NCBI GenBank assembly: GCA_016213865.1
Contig: JACQZL010000114.1
Location: 1 to 23,013 of the forward strand
Origin: Candidatus Rifleibacteriota bacterium
Lineage (GTDB): Bacteria > UBP17 > UBA6191 > JACPRK01
DNA: 23,013 nt
Reading direction: 5' to 3'
How positions within the stretch are numbered: position 1 is the stretch's first letter; each line of letters begins with the position of its first letter. Under the pieces are notes generated by a model, which was not told where the DNA came from, made no database searches, and saw nothing but the letters and a program-made list of their open reading frames with translations. Of this stretch, positions 1 through 5,608 are shown in pieces. The position numbers and the translations under genes were made by a program.

Positions 1-50
1 GTCAAATCGTTCCACGTCGACGACCGCGGACGCTCGCGAGCCCCTCGAGA

Positions 51-111
51 AGGCGAACAATCCCCATAGGGAGACGCCCTCCGAGGGCGCGGCTTAGTTC
101 AACACGATGTA
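51..111 (+). other. Possible degenerate attC remnant
   Basis: A GC hairpin (CGCCCT-CCG-AGGGCG, near 77-91) is followed by GCGGCTTAGTTCAAC, closely resembling the right half of aadA-type integron attC sites (GCGGCTTAA.TCAAG) as I remember them. The left half (L'') is not complementary, and the expected GTTRRRY core is replaced by GATGTAT. If real, it is a dead site. Chance resemblance cannot be excluded without a covariance-model search. Confidence 0.25.
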
Positions 112-183
112 TGCGGCATCGCGCGGAGCCGGGCGGGCACCCGCTGCCTTCTTGACAGCGACGCCGCATACATCCCTGTATGT
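106..183. repeat. Long imperfect inverted repeat (cruciform-capable)
   Basis: The left arm at 106-122 (GATGTATGCGGCATCGC) pairs with the right arm at 158-174 with one mismatch. The loop contains a second perfect hairpin, GCGGG/CCCGC. The right arm is reused in a small hairpin CATACA-TCCC-TGTATG (168-183). There is no T-run after it, so it is not an ordinary terminator. A recombination-site remnant or a structured repeat is possible; the function is unknown. Confidence 0.6.
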
Positions 184-442
184 CATATGGCCGACACGTG
201 CCCTGCGTACTGGTGGCCCCGACTGCCTCGCACGCCACGAGCACCTGCCTCAGCGGTCCAGACAGCCCACGGCCAAGTTGCGACTGTGTCCTCCGTCTCT
301 CCGGTTCACCGCGGGTCGGTCTTGGCAACAGCCGTCACAGACGAGCCCACGTGCGTCGGCGTAGAGTCTGGCTGCAGTTCGCGAGAAGGCGCTCCCTTGA
401 CCTTAGCGGCAGGCGCGTTCAGGGGACGCAAAGAGAAGAGTG

Positions 443-471
443 TTGCATGCGCTATAGCAGGATGGTATTCT
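443..471 (+). promoter_or_regulatory. Promoter of the amidoligase operon, leaderless type
   Basis: TTGCAT (443-448) and TATTCT (466-471) are separated by 17 nt, with an extended -10 TG at 463-464. The -10 box ends 6 nt before the GTG at 478, so transcription would begin at or next to the start codon. This fits the absence of a Shine-Dalgarno sequence and supports GTG 478 as the start. Confidence 0.5.
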
Positions 472-477
472 CGTGTC

Positions 478-1212
478 GTGACCAGCGACAGAGGACAGAG
501 ATTTGGCGTTGAGGTGGAGTTGGTCGGCCTCGAGCGGGAGACCGTGGCGGCAGTTCTTGCCAGTCAGGTGGGTGGCGAGGTTCTTGAGGCATCCGAGGGT
601 CGGTTTCTGGTCGAACAGGCGGACGGGCGCCAGTGGCGGGTCGAACCCGACGATTCTCTGGGCCTGTGGGAACCCTGGGCGGCTGAGGTTGTGTCCCCTG
701 TTCTCGAGGTGGAAGACCTCGAGGTACTTGGGCCGGTCGTGGATGCCCTTGCCCAGGCGGGAGGGACAACCTCGCCCGACTGTGGAGTCCACGTGCATCT
801 GGACGCGGCCGACTACTCGCCTGAAGTCCTCTGTCGATTCGTGCAGGAAGTGATCGGCATCGAGCCGTACATGAGCCTGGCCTTCGACATCTCGGAGAGC
901 CGGCTGGCGGATTTCACACGGCTTCTCGACGAGCGATTTGTTCGGGAGTTCCGCGCCAATCCGCCACGGTCACGCGAGGAACTCCTCAAGCAATGGTACG
1001 GGGCGAGTGAGAGTATCGAGCAGGCGAGGCTCGAGAGGTACCACAGGTCTCGGTACCGCGGGCTCAACCTCCACAGCTTGGCGTACCGTGGGACCATCGA
1101 GTTTCGATACTTCAACTCGACGCTCGATGCCCCCACTCTGCGCCGCTACATTTTGTTCTGTCTGCTGGTAGCGGAACGGAGCCGGCAGCTGGACGAGGCA
1201 GGTGTGAGATGA
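478..1212 (+). CDS. Amidoligase family protein (Amidoligase_2)
   Basis: A 244-aa ATP-dependent amide-bond ligase of the glutamine-synthetase-like amidoligase family, expected to join an amino group to a carboxylate on an amino acid, peptide or protein. The family's blocks appear in order: RFGVEVE (residues 8-14, metal-binding acids), WRVEPDDSL (53-61), AEVVSPV (69-75), CGVHVHLDA (102-110) and RYRGLNLHSLAYRGTIEFRY (192-211). Length is near that of a minimal domain. The frame stays open upstream to 187, but that part has no family similarity, and a promoter ends 6 nt before GTG 478, so I start it there. It overlaps the next gene by 4 nt (ATGA), implying coupled translation. The substrate is unknown. 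Members of the family often neighbour gamma-glutamyl cyclotransferase genes; none is seen here. Confidence 0.85.
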   Translation: MTSDRGQRFGVEVELVGLERETVAAVLASQVGGEVLEASEGRFLVEQADGRQWRVEPDDSLGLWEPWAAEVVSPVLEVEDLEVLGPVVDALAQAGGTTSPDCGVHVHLDAADYSPEVLCRFVQEVIGIEPYMSLAFDISESRLADFTRLLDERFVREFRANPPRSREELLKQWYGASESIEQARLERYHRSRYRGLNLHSLAYRGTIEFRYFNSTLDAPTLRRYILFCLLVAERSRQLDEAGVR

Positions 1213-1841
1213 GAATCGTGATGGTTGCTGACGGTCGGAGTTTCGAAGGCCCCCCTCAGGAGATCGTGGAACAGATGGAGCGAAGAGCGATCTTCCGTTC
1301 CTTCGACACTCGCCTTTCTTACATCCTATGGGTCATGAAACAGCTTGGCGCGGACGAGGCCACACTCAAGGGGGTCGGCGGCCTCGAGACCGAGGCCGCG
1401 GGTCTGGAGTTCCTGGTCTGGCTGGTGACCAGTCGCCAGGCCAGGCTTGAATTCGTTCGGCACGGCATCGACCCATGGGGAATCCGGGTTCTCCGCCAAG
1501 CCCGTGGGTGGGTCCAGGAGGAACTGGCACACAAGCTCGGTCTTGCCTTCTCCACGGTCAATCGCTGGGAGAACAGCGTTACGCGCAAGACGTCGCGGCC
1601 GATCCTGGAAGTCTTGCAGCGACTTGCTGACTTTCAGGAAGGCGGCCAACCTGCGGGTGGACATCCGACCGTGTCGACTGGAACCCGAGTCGTGTCGGGG
1701 TCCTGTTACGTCGTTCTCCCAGAGGCAAACGCCACACTGCCCGGGTTCTGTCCGCAAGGTCCGCGGCGAGGATGGAAAGACAGGACGCTGTCAGATGTAG
1801 TGGCCGGGAAGGCGCACCTGTCGCTGGCAGGAGAGGGCTAG
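1209..1841 (+). CDS. XRE-type helix-turn-helix protein coupled to the amidoligase
   Basis: A 210-aa protein. Residues about 1-85 form an N-terminal module I cannot name (MRIVMVADGRSFEGPPQEIV at the start). Residues about 91-142 are a Cro/C1-type HTH: GIRVLRQARGWVQEELAHKL, then GLAFSTVNRWEN, matching the usual LR...G.sqeeLA..lgvs..tvsrwE pattern. The last 65 residues show no recognisable domain and look poorly conserved. The start overlaps the amidoligase stop by 4 nt. The stop lies 2 nt before the next ATG, so the three genes are one operon. A DNA-binding autoregulator, or an adaptor presenting a substrate to the amidoligase, are both possible. HTH assignment is firm; role is inferred. Confidence 0.75.
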   Translation: MRIVMVADGRSFEGPPQEIVEQMERRAIFRSFDTRLSYILWVMKQLGADEATLKGVGGLETEAAGLEFLVWLVTSRQARLEFVRHGIDPWGIRVLRQARGWVQEELAHKLGLAFSTVNRWENSVTRKTSRPILEVLQRLADFQEGGQPAGGHPTVSTGTRVVSGSCYVVLPEANATLPGFCPQGPRRGWKDRTLSDVVAGKAHLSLAGEG

Positions 1842-1843
1842 AC

Positions 1844-2284
1844 ATGTACATCGCTGCGCAGCACGTTCGCTCGCCAGAAGGGAAGGAGGGGACCAACGTG
1901 TTTCTCCATCTTCACGGAACGGAGTTCACCTGGGCTGGGACTCTCGCCGAGGTGCCCGATGTCGAGCCCGGTAGACTGGTTCTGTACGACCTACCCATCG
2001 AACCCGGGGGAAACGACGTCCTGAGCTACTGCGACGTGATTGGCCCCGATACGCTCTCGGGCGATGAACTGACGATGGTGTTGGCGAGGGTCGGCGGCCA
2101 AGATGTCTCCCGATACGGGATGCCCTTCGCGCTCGTGTGCGGACCCGTGGCCATCCGAGTAGGGATGGTCACGGGACGAGAGCCGAAGTGGCGCACCGAG
2201 TTCGAGGAGCTTGCAGCGAGCATCCGGAGGTTGTACGGGAGGTTCCAGAGTGAGGCGTGGGGCGACGAGAAGACGGCCCTATAA
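1844..2284 (+). CDS. Conserved-looking hypothetical protein, third gene of the amidoligase operon
   Basis: A 146-aa soluble protein beginning MYIAAQHVRSPEGKEGTNVF. There is no signal peptide, membrane segment or cysteine motif. The start is ATG 1844, 2 nt after the preceding stop and preceded by GGAGAGG as ribosome binding site. I do not recognise a family. A mixed acidic protein with a short N-terminal strand-rich part and a C-terminal helix (EFEELAASIRRLYGRF, about residues 118-133) is what can be seen. Its stop codon TAA (2282-2284) lies inside the R'' core of the attC at 2279, typical for the last gene of an integron cassette. It could be the substrate or partner of the amidoligase. Confidence 0.7.
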   Translation: MYIAAQHVRSPEGKEGTNVFLHLHGTEFTWAGTLAEVPDVEPGRLVLYDLPIEPGGNDVLSYCDVIGPDTLSGDELTMVLARVGGQDVSRYGMPFALVCGPVAIRVGMVTGREPKWRTEFEELAASIRRLYGRFQSEAWGDEKTAL

Positions 2285-2404
2285 CAACGCGATGAAGCTG
2301 CCGGCCTTCTGCCAGCGGAGTTGACGGGTTGTTCGGGAGTCGGGTGTGCCGGTCGGACTCTCCCAGACGCTTGGATGGGCCGCAGCTTATCGCTGATGTT
2401 ATCC
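2279..2404 (+). other. attC-like recombination site, copy 1
   Basis: The site runs from CTATAAC (2279-2285) to GTTATCC (2398-2404). The left end ATAACAACGCGATGAAGCTG pairs with the right end CAGCTTATCGCTGATGTTAT, leaving one unpaired base (GCGAT-G-AAGCTG against GCGAT-AAGCTG). An extrahelical base is a hallmark of attC recognition. An inner stem GGGAGTC/GACTCTCCC lies in the variable part. The length of 126 bp resembles Vibrio repeats. It shares long blocks with the site at 4462. The cleavage point would be between G2398 and T2399. Orientation implies an integrase side to the left, outside the window. Confidence 0.75.
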
Positions 2405-2444
2405 GACCTCGCAGCCTCCACACAACCGTAACCTCCAAGTGGCC

Positions 2445-2903
2445 CTACAGCCCAGCCTTTGGCTGCCCGGTATGCGGTTGGAGCGGATGCTCAAAGGTGC
2501 TGCGCAAGTGTACACCGAGGGCATCGAGGATGCGACTCGCACGGTCGACGGAGATGCCGTGGTACTCGTTTCGTTCGTCCCTCGATACTTGCGATTCATG
2601 CACGGCGAGGCGCTCCGCAAGGTCCCGTTGGGTGATGCCAAGCGCAATTCGCAGGCCCACGAGTGTCCTCCCGAGCCCGTAGAGGTTGAGCAGTTCCTCA
2701 AGTTCTCCTCGCCTAAGACTCTCGTAGCTTGAAACCTCTTCCTGAAGTTGGAGGTGGAACGACCGGATGGGTGCCATGGCTCTGGCGAGGTCGTCGGCGC
2801 CCAGCCCAAGACTTGAGAGGTGCGCCTCGTGGTCCCGGATCCGGGTCTCTTCTTCGGTCAAGCGCTGAACTGCAGCCTGATACTCGGCTTCATTTCGAAT
2901 CAC
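2445..2903 (-). CDS. XRE-family antitoxin-like protein
   Basis: A 152-aa protein. Residues 1-75 are a charged, probably helical N-terminus (NEAEYQAAVQRLTEEETRI), like the N-terminal part of some HigA-type antitoxins. Residues about 78-135 are a Cro/C1 HTH with ITQRDLAERLAVHESQVSRD as helices 2-3. The start is GTG 2903, which overlaps the TGA of the upstream DUF6932-like gene by 4 nt (GTGA), so translation is coupled. The pairing suggests an antitoxin or repressor for the upstream nucleotidyltransferase-like protein. The last dozen residues (after HLRSTFEHP) look unstructured. The toxin-antitoxin role is an inference from arrangement. Confidence 0.75.
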   Translation of the reverse strand: MIRNEAEYQAAVQRLTEEETRIRDHEAHLSSLGLGADDLARAMAPIRSFHLQLQEEVSSYESLRRGELEELLNLYGLGRTLVGLRIALGITQRDLAERLAVHESQVSRDERNEYHGISVDRASRILDALGVHLRSTFEHPLQPHTGQPKAGL

Positions 2904-3454
2904 GGCGCACCTCTGGTGATCTTCACAATTCCCCGTGGCTGGCCATCTCGGCGCGACAGACGGAACGCCGAAGGAAACTCCAGTTCATTGCCAAGGCGAT
3001 CTCGGATTCCAGAACTCTGTCCGAAGTGGGGGTAGAACTCAATCCGGTACTGGTGCCACATCGGCAGCTGCTTCTTGGGGTAGCCGCGGTAGGGACGGCG
3101 CGAGGCTGGATCCCAGGTCCATATCTTGTGGGGGTCGAGGTAGTTGAGGCGTCTCTGAAGTTCGCCCCTGGCCAGTTCGAGAAGGTCTCACACGAAGTAC
3201 CCGTCGATGTCGTTGGGGTGGTCCTTGTCTTCGACGAAGGAGCCGTCAATGAAGATCTCCGTGATCCCCACCTGCCAGAGTTGCCGTACCAGGATTTCCA
3301 GATTCTCGACAAGGAGTGACCTCCAAGAGGCATCCCAGTTCGGGTAGCCGTCTGACGGCCCGACGACGAGCATCGAACGGCGAACTTGCTCCACCGTCAA
3401 TCCGTAATCCCCTGGGGGCAAAACACCATCCGGGGTGAAGTCTGGCAAGTGCAT
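2900..3454 (-). pseudogene. DUF6932-like nucleotidyltransferase-fold gene with an in-frame TGA
   Basis: The reading frame encodes 184 codons from ATG 3454, with GGGAG just upstream as ribosome binding site. It is interrupted only by TGA at 3190-3188 (codon 89). Before it: LPPGDYGLTVEQVRRS, then EIFIDGSFVEDKDHPNDIDGYFV, containing the nucleotidyltransferase-type GS...DxD signature. After it the same frame reads on cleanly (LLELARGELQRRLNYLDPHK... PMWHQYRIEFYPHFG) to a stop at 2900 that overlaps the XRE gene. From memory of relatives, the interrupted codon is usually Cys (GYFxCD). The simplest reading is a recent TGC/TGT-to-TGA nonsense mutation. UGA recoding is possible but I see no convincing SECIS element. 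Confidence 0.7.
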
Positions 3455-3767
3455 TGGATGGTCTCCCGACCTGTCTCAAGCGTGTCCAGACTACATGTAC
3501 GTCATACAAGGCGTGGATGTCAACATTCGCGCCATCGGGCCTCGCAAGGGAGGCGCCAAGGTGCGGTGGTGGTAAGTATGCCACGCTCCTGCGCTGGGCC
3601 AATGCGACCGCGACTTCAGACCTGGTGGCCCAGGTTGCAGGCCGACTCCCGGCGGCAAGTGACGTGCTGACGCGGACCGCCGAGTGAACGTGCAAATCGC
3701 TTCCTCCATTCGGGCGACAGTCTGCTGTAGTCTGTGCGGCAAGAAGCCACGTTCTGGCAGGCAAGAG
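3455..3767. other. Divergent intergenic region
   Basis: This 313-nt gap lies between the minus-strand DUF6932/XRE pair and the plus-strand membrane-protein gene. It contains the TTGACA promoter for the minus-strand pair (listed separately). Short open frames on the plus strand are present but show no ribosome binding site or family features. I see no other structure. Confidence 0.4.
3494..3523 (-). promoter_or_regulatory. Promoter of the DUF6932/XRE pair
   Basis: On the minus strand a perfect TTGACA (3523-3518) is followed after 18 nt by TACATG (3499-3494), about 40 nt upstream of ATG 3454. The -35 is strong and the -10 is weak. It lets the minus-strand pair be expressed independently of the cassette array. 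Confidence 0.45.
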
Positions 3768-4424
3768 ATGAAGGTGACGAGGCGAGAGATGTTACTGTTT
3801 CCGTGCGTAGCTGCCTGGGGTGGGTGGATCGCCTTCGAATTCCTTTACTTGCCGATGCTCCGTCGTGGCCTGCATCTGTCCATGGCGGTCTGTCTCCTCA
3901 TCGGTGTTTCATCGGCCGTGCTCTTCTGTCTCGCCGGTCGGCTTCGGCTGATCTGGCCGCTTCAAGTGTGGTCCTTGCTCCCGGCGCCGCTTTTCGTGCT
4001 CGGTTTTGCTGGAGCGGCGTACGCCAACCTGAAACTCGTGGATAAGCGGTTCCAGCATATTGTCGAGCGGATAGAGCCAACAAGAGAGGCACTCGTGGCG
4101 AGGGCTAAGGTCCAGGGCTGGTTCCCCGCGTCCCTCGAAGACCTCGACCGCACCGTTTTCGCGCCGTGTGACGTCCGGGATTTCACCTACTCTGCGCCGC
4201 GAGCTTCCGTGGGCGCAGTCGAGCCCCCCGTACTGGAGTTCCCGTACTCCGGTGGAGCGTTTCGTTCGGTGCTGATCACGGGGATAGCCGAGAGAGGGAT
4301 GCCTCGTTGGGTGTGGTACGATTATCTCACCGGGGTCGTGCTTGAGCCGACGGATAGCCATGTGTGCTGGAAGACCTGGAGCGGCGTACCTCTCGATGAG
4401 TGCCCGTCGCCGGAGCCACCCTGA
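3768..4424 (+). CDS. Hypothetical membrane protein with C-terminal soluble domain
   Basis: A 218-aa protein from ATG 3768 (MKVTRREMLLFPC). Three hydrophobic segments lie at about residues 9-29, 36-57 and 62-86, followed by about 130 soluble residues with aromatic-rich strands (FTYSAPRAS, VLEFPYSGG, PRWVWYDYLTG). The frame extends to 3684 upstream, but the extra residues are not hydrophobic and have no better ribosome binding site. The stop lies 37 nt before the second attC, the usual place for a cassette gene. I do not recognise the family. Topology suggests an inner-membrane anchor with a periplasmic or cytoplasmic sensor-like domain. Confidence 0.65.
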   Translation: MKVTRREMLLFPCVAAWGGWIAFEFLYLPMLRRGLHLSMAVCLLIGVSSAVLFCLAGRLRLIWPLQVWSLLPAPLFVLGFAGAAYANLKLVDKRFQHIVERIEPTREALVARAKVQGWFPASLEDLDRTVFAPCDVRDFTYSAPRASVGAVEPPVLEFPYSGGAFRSVLITGIAERGMPRWVWYDYLTGVVLEPTDSHVCWKTWSGVPLDECPSPEPP

Positions 4425-4461
4425 CAATTGAAACTGGACCTGCGAGGCCAGGTCCCAGGTC

Positions 4462-4588
4462 GGATAACAACGCGATCAAGCTGCCGGCCTACTGCCATCG
4501 GAGTTGACGGGTTGTTCGGAAGTCGGGGGTGCAGGTCGGACTCTACCAGACATTTGGATGAGCCGCTGCTGAACTCTGTATGTTATGC
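4462..4588 (+). other. attC-like recombination site, copy 2
   Basis: It runs from GGATAAC (4462-4468) to GTTATGC (4582-4588), 127 bp, and matches copy 1 over long blocks: the left 25 bases differ by about one, and the GAGTTGACGGGTTGTTCGG block is identical. The right arm (after about 4555) has diverged, as expected because the variable right end and the R' core come partly from the next cassette. Pairing of the ends is weaker than in copy 1 (TCAAGCTGCCGGC against a GCCGCTGCTGA arm). The cleavage point would be G4582/T4583. Confidence 0.7.
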
Positions 4589-4636
4589 CACCGAATGCAC
4601 CGAAACCCCGCATCCCATCAGGACCCGCCGTGGCCA

Positions 4637-4993
4637 TCAGGCAGCCACGCCAATCTCGAGAAGGGCAGCGAGTAGGCCCAGAACCTGCGCAACTGTCTCC
4701 GGTGGAAGGGAGCCTACCACCTCGGCCCGTCGATGGTGCCAGTCGACAGATTTCAACTGATCCGCCAGCACAACCCCCGCGACCCTGCTACCCTCTGGAA
4801 TCGGGACCTCGAAGGGATACGCCTTGACCCTCGAGGTGATGGGGCATACCAAGGCAAGTCCGACCTTGTCGTTGTAGCTGGCCGGAGAGACAACGAGCGC
4901 CGGGCGCCGACCAGCTTGCTCGTGCCCGACTTGAGGGTTGAAGTCCAAGTACACCACTGAGCCTTTCGAAAGGATCTTGATCTCTTGGGTCAC
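4637..4993 (-). CDS. mazF: MazF/PemK-family mRNA interferase toxin
   Basis: A 118-aa protein with the family's pattern: KGSVVYLDFNPQVGHEQAGR (about residues 9-28), RPALVVSPASYN, then CPITSRVKAYPFEVPI and GVVLADQLKSVDW. MazF enzymes are sequence-specific endoribonucleases that cut free mRNA and are neutralised by MazE. I start it at GTG 4993, because this GTG overlaps the TGA of the upstream antitoxin (GTGA) and GGAAGGAG lies in front; a TTG one codon earlier is possible. It lies in a cassette but points against the array direction, so it depends on its own promoter. Active-site residues look intact, so it is probably functional. Confidence 0.9.
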   Translation of the reverse strand: MTQEIKILSKGSVVYLDFNPQVGHEQAGRRPALVVSPASYNDKVGLALVCPITSRVKAYPFEVPIPEGSRVAGVVLADQLKSVDWHHRRAEVVGSLPPETVAQVLGLLAALLEIGVAA

Positions 4994-5232
4994 CAAATCT
5001 CCTTCCCCATCGGGATGCCCCAGTCAACTTCGCTGTGGGTGTTTTCGGGCGTCACTCTCCGAAGAAGGTCAGCAAGCCGAGGCGTGTGAGAAGAGGTTGG
5101 GGCCAGGATCACTTTGCCCTCAGAAAGGGACATGTCAATCTCCGTGCCCTGCTTCAAGCATGTCTCCTCTGCAAATGCCCTCGGAATTCGCACGGCGAGG
5201 CTATTGCCCCAACGCTGGACCACTGCACGCAT
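4990..5232 (-). CDS. mazE: MazE-family antitoxin (AbrB/SpoVT fold)
   Basis: An 80-aa protein. Residues 1-50 form an AbrB-type swapped-hairpin DNA-binding domain (RAVVQRWGNSLAVRIPRAFA, then GTEIDMSLSEGKVILAP). The acidic tail (PENTHSEVDWGIPMGKEIW) is the usual toxin-binding segment. The start is ATG 5232 with GGAGG 8 nt upstream. Its stop overlaps the toxin start by 4 nt. As in other pairs of this type, MazE or the MazEF complex should bind the operon's own promoter. Confidence 0.9.
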   Translation of the reverse strand: MRAVVQRWGNSLAVRIPRAFAEETCLKQGTEIDMSLSEGKVILAPTSSHTPRLADLLRRVTPENTHSEVDWGIPMGKEIW

Positions 5233-5255
5233 GTCATCCTCCGGTGTCTACAAGG

Positions 5256-5285
5256 AGTATACCTCAGGCGGGTGCCAGATGTCTA
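5256..5285 (-). promoter_or_regulatory. mazEF promoter
   Basis: On the minus strand TAGACA (5285-5280) and TATACT (5261-5256) are separated by 18 nt, with the -10 about 23 nt upstream of ATG 5232. One mismatch in each hexamer makes this one of the best sigma70-type promoters in the window. The short leader leaves the promoter within reach of autoregulation by MazE. Confidence 0.6.
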
Positions 5286-5433
5286 CCTTGGCGGTCAGAT
5301 TCAAATTGAGGGACGATGACTCAAGGCTCAGAGCGGGGTGGCACGCTGTTGTGGGCAAGGAGTACGGGATCGTACCTGTGAGGAAGGCGGTAGAGATACC
5401 GCGGCACTCATCGGCCTTTCCCGACGCCCCTGA

Positions 5434-5598
5434 GTAACCGTTCACGGCATCATCGCGAGCAGCAGGCGAAACGACCGTTTGGAGGCCTTTTCACCACGAA
5501 GACACGGAGCGCACCAAGGAAGCACGAAGGGGAGAGCAAGACAAAGAAGTCAATCTTGGTGCCGACTTAGTGCCCTTCGTGACTTGGTGGTGAACGCT
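5434..5598 (+). repeat. Dispersed palindromic repeat 'CACGAAG', copy 1
   Basis: This 165-bp repeat has a diverged inverted copy at 18717-18882. It begins GTAACCGTTCACGG and ends GGTGGTGAACGCT, so the tips are short inverted repeats (CGTTCAC/GTGAACG). The inside is a large imperfect palindrome: CACCACGAAGACACGGAGCG and GCACCAAGGAAG in the left arm against TTGGTGCCGACTTAGTGCCC and CTTCGTG on the right. It has no coding capacity of note, which is a MITE-like architecture. It sits exactly where the third cassette's attC is missing and 10 bp from the stop of the RING-like gene. Confidence 0.75.
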
Positions 5599-5608
5599 TA
5601 CCCGCGGG

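Larger units (their letters stand above)
1..442. other. Gene-poor left end with palindromic DNA
   Basis: I see no convincing gene here. Open frames exist on both strands, but their translations are low in recognisable motifs and rich in Arg, Pro and Ser, as expected of chance frames in GC-rich DNA. The stretch holds an attC-like hairpin remnant (about 51-111) and a 17-bp inverted repeat (106-122 / 158-174), listed separately. If the plus-strand genes to the right belong to an integron cassette, this stretch would be its 5' non-coding part. Confidence 0.5.
2399..4582 (+). mobile_element. Integron gene cassette (DUF6932/XRE pair plus membrane protein)
   Basis: This 2184-bp unit is bounded by the G/TT cleavage points of the two attC-like sites. 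Its first bases after the G are TTATCC and its own attC starts GGATAAC. If the cassette circularised, GTTATCC and GGATAAC would pair exactly, as known for integron cassettes. It carries two minus-strand genes with their own promoter and one plus-strand gene that ends just before the attC. No integrase is visible, so the array would be classed as a cluster of attC sites lacking integrase, unless one lies to the left. Confidence 0.7.

Noticed and set aside
187..477. N-terminal extension of the amidoligase to an ATG at 187
   Set aside because: The extra 97 residues have no family similarity, no ribosome binding site precedes the ATG, and a promoter overlaps the end of the extension.
3130..3190. 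A SECIS-like hairpin after the TGA of the DUF6932-like gene
   Set aside because: Only short stems (for example GGCG/CGCC around an 11-nt loop) are seen, and position and loop do not match known bacterial elements.
1..5433. Integron integrase or attI within the island
   Set aside because: No tyrosine-recombinase-like protein is encoded on either strand here; any integrase would lie left of the window.
5279..5437. A possible 52-aa plus-strand peptide starting MSTLAVRFKLRDDDSRLRAG
   Set aside because: It overlaps the mazEF -35 region, has no clear ribosome binding site, and runs into the repeat. It cannot be supported without homologues.
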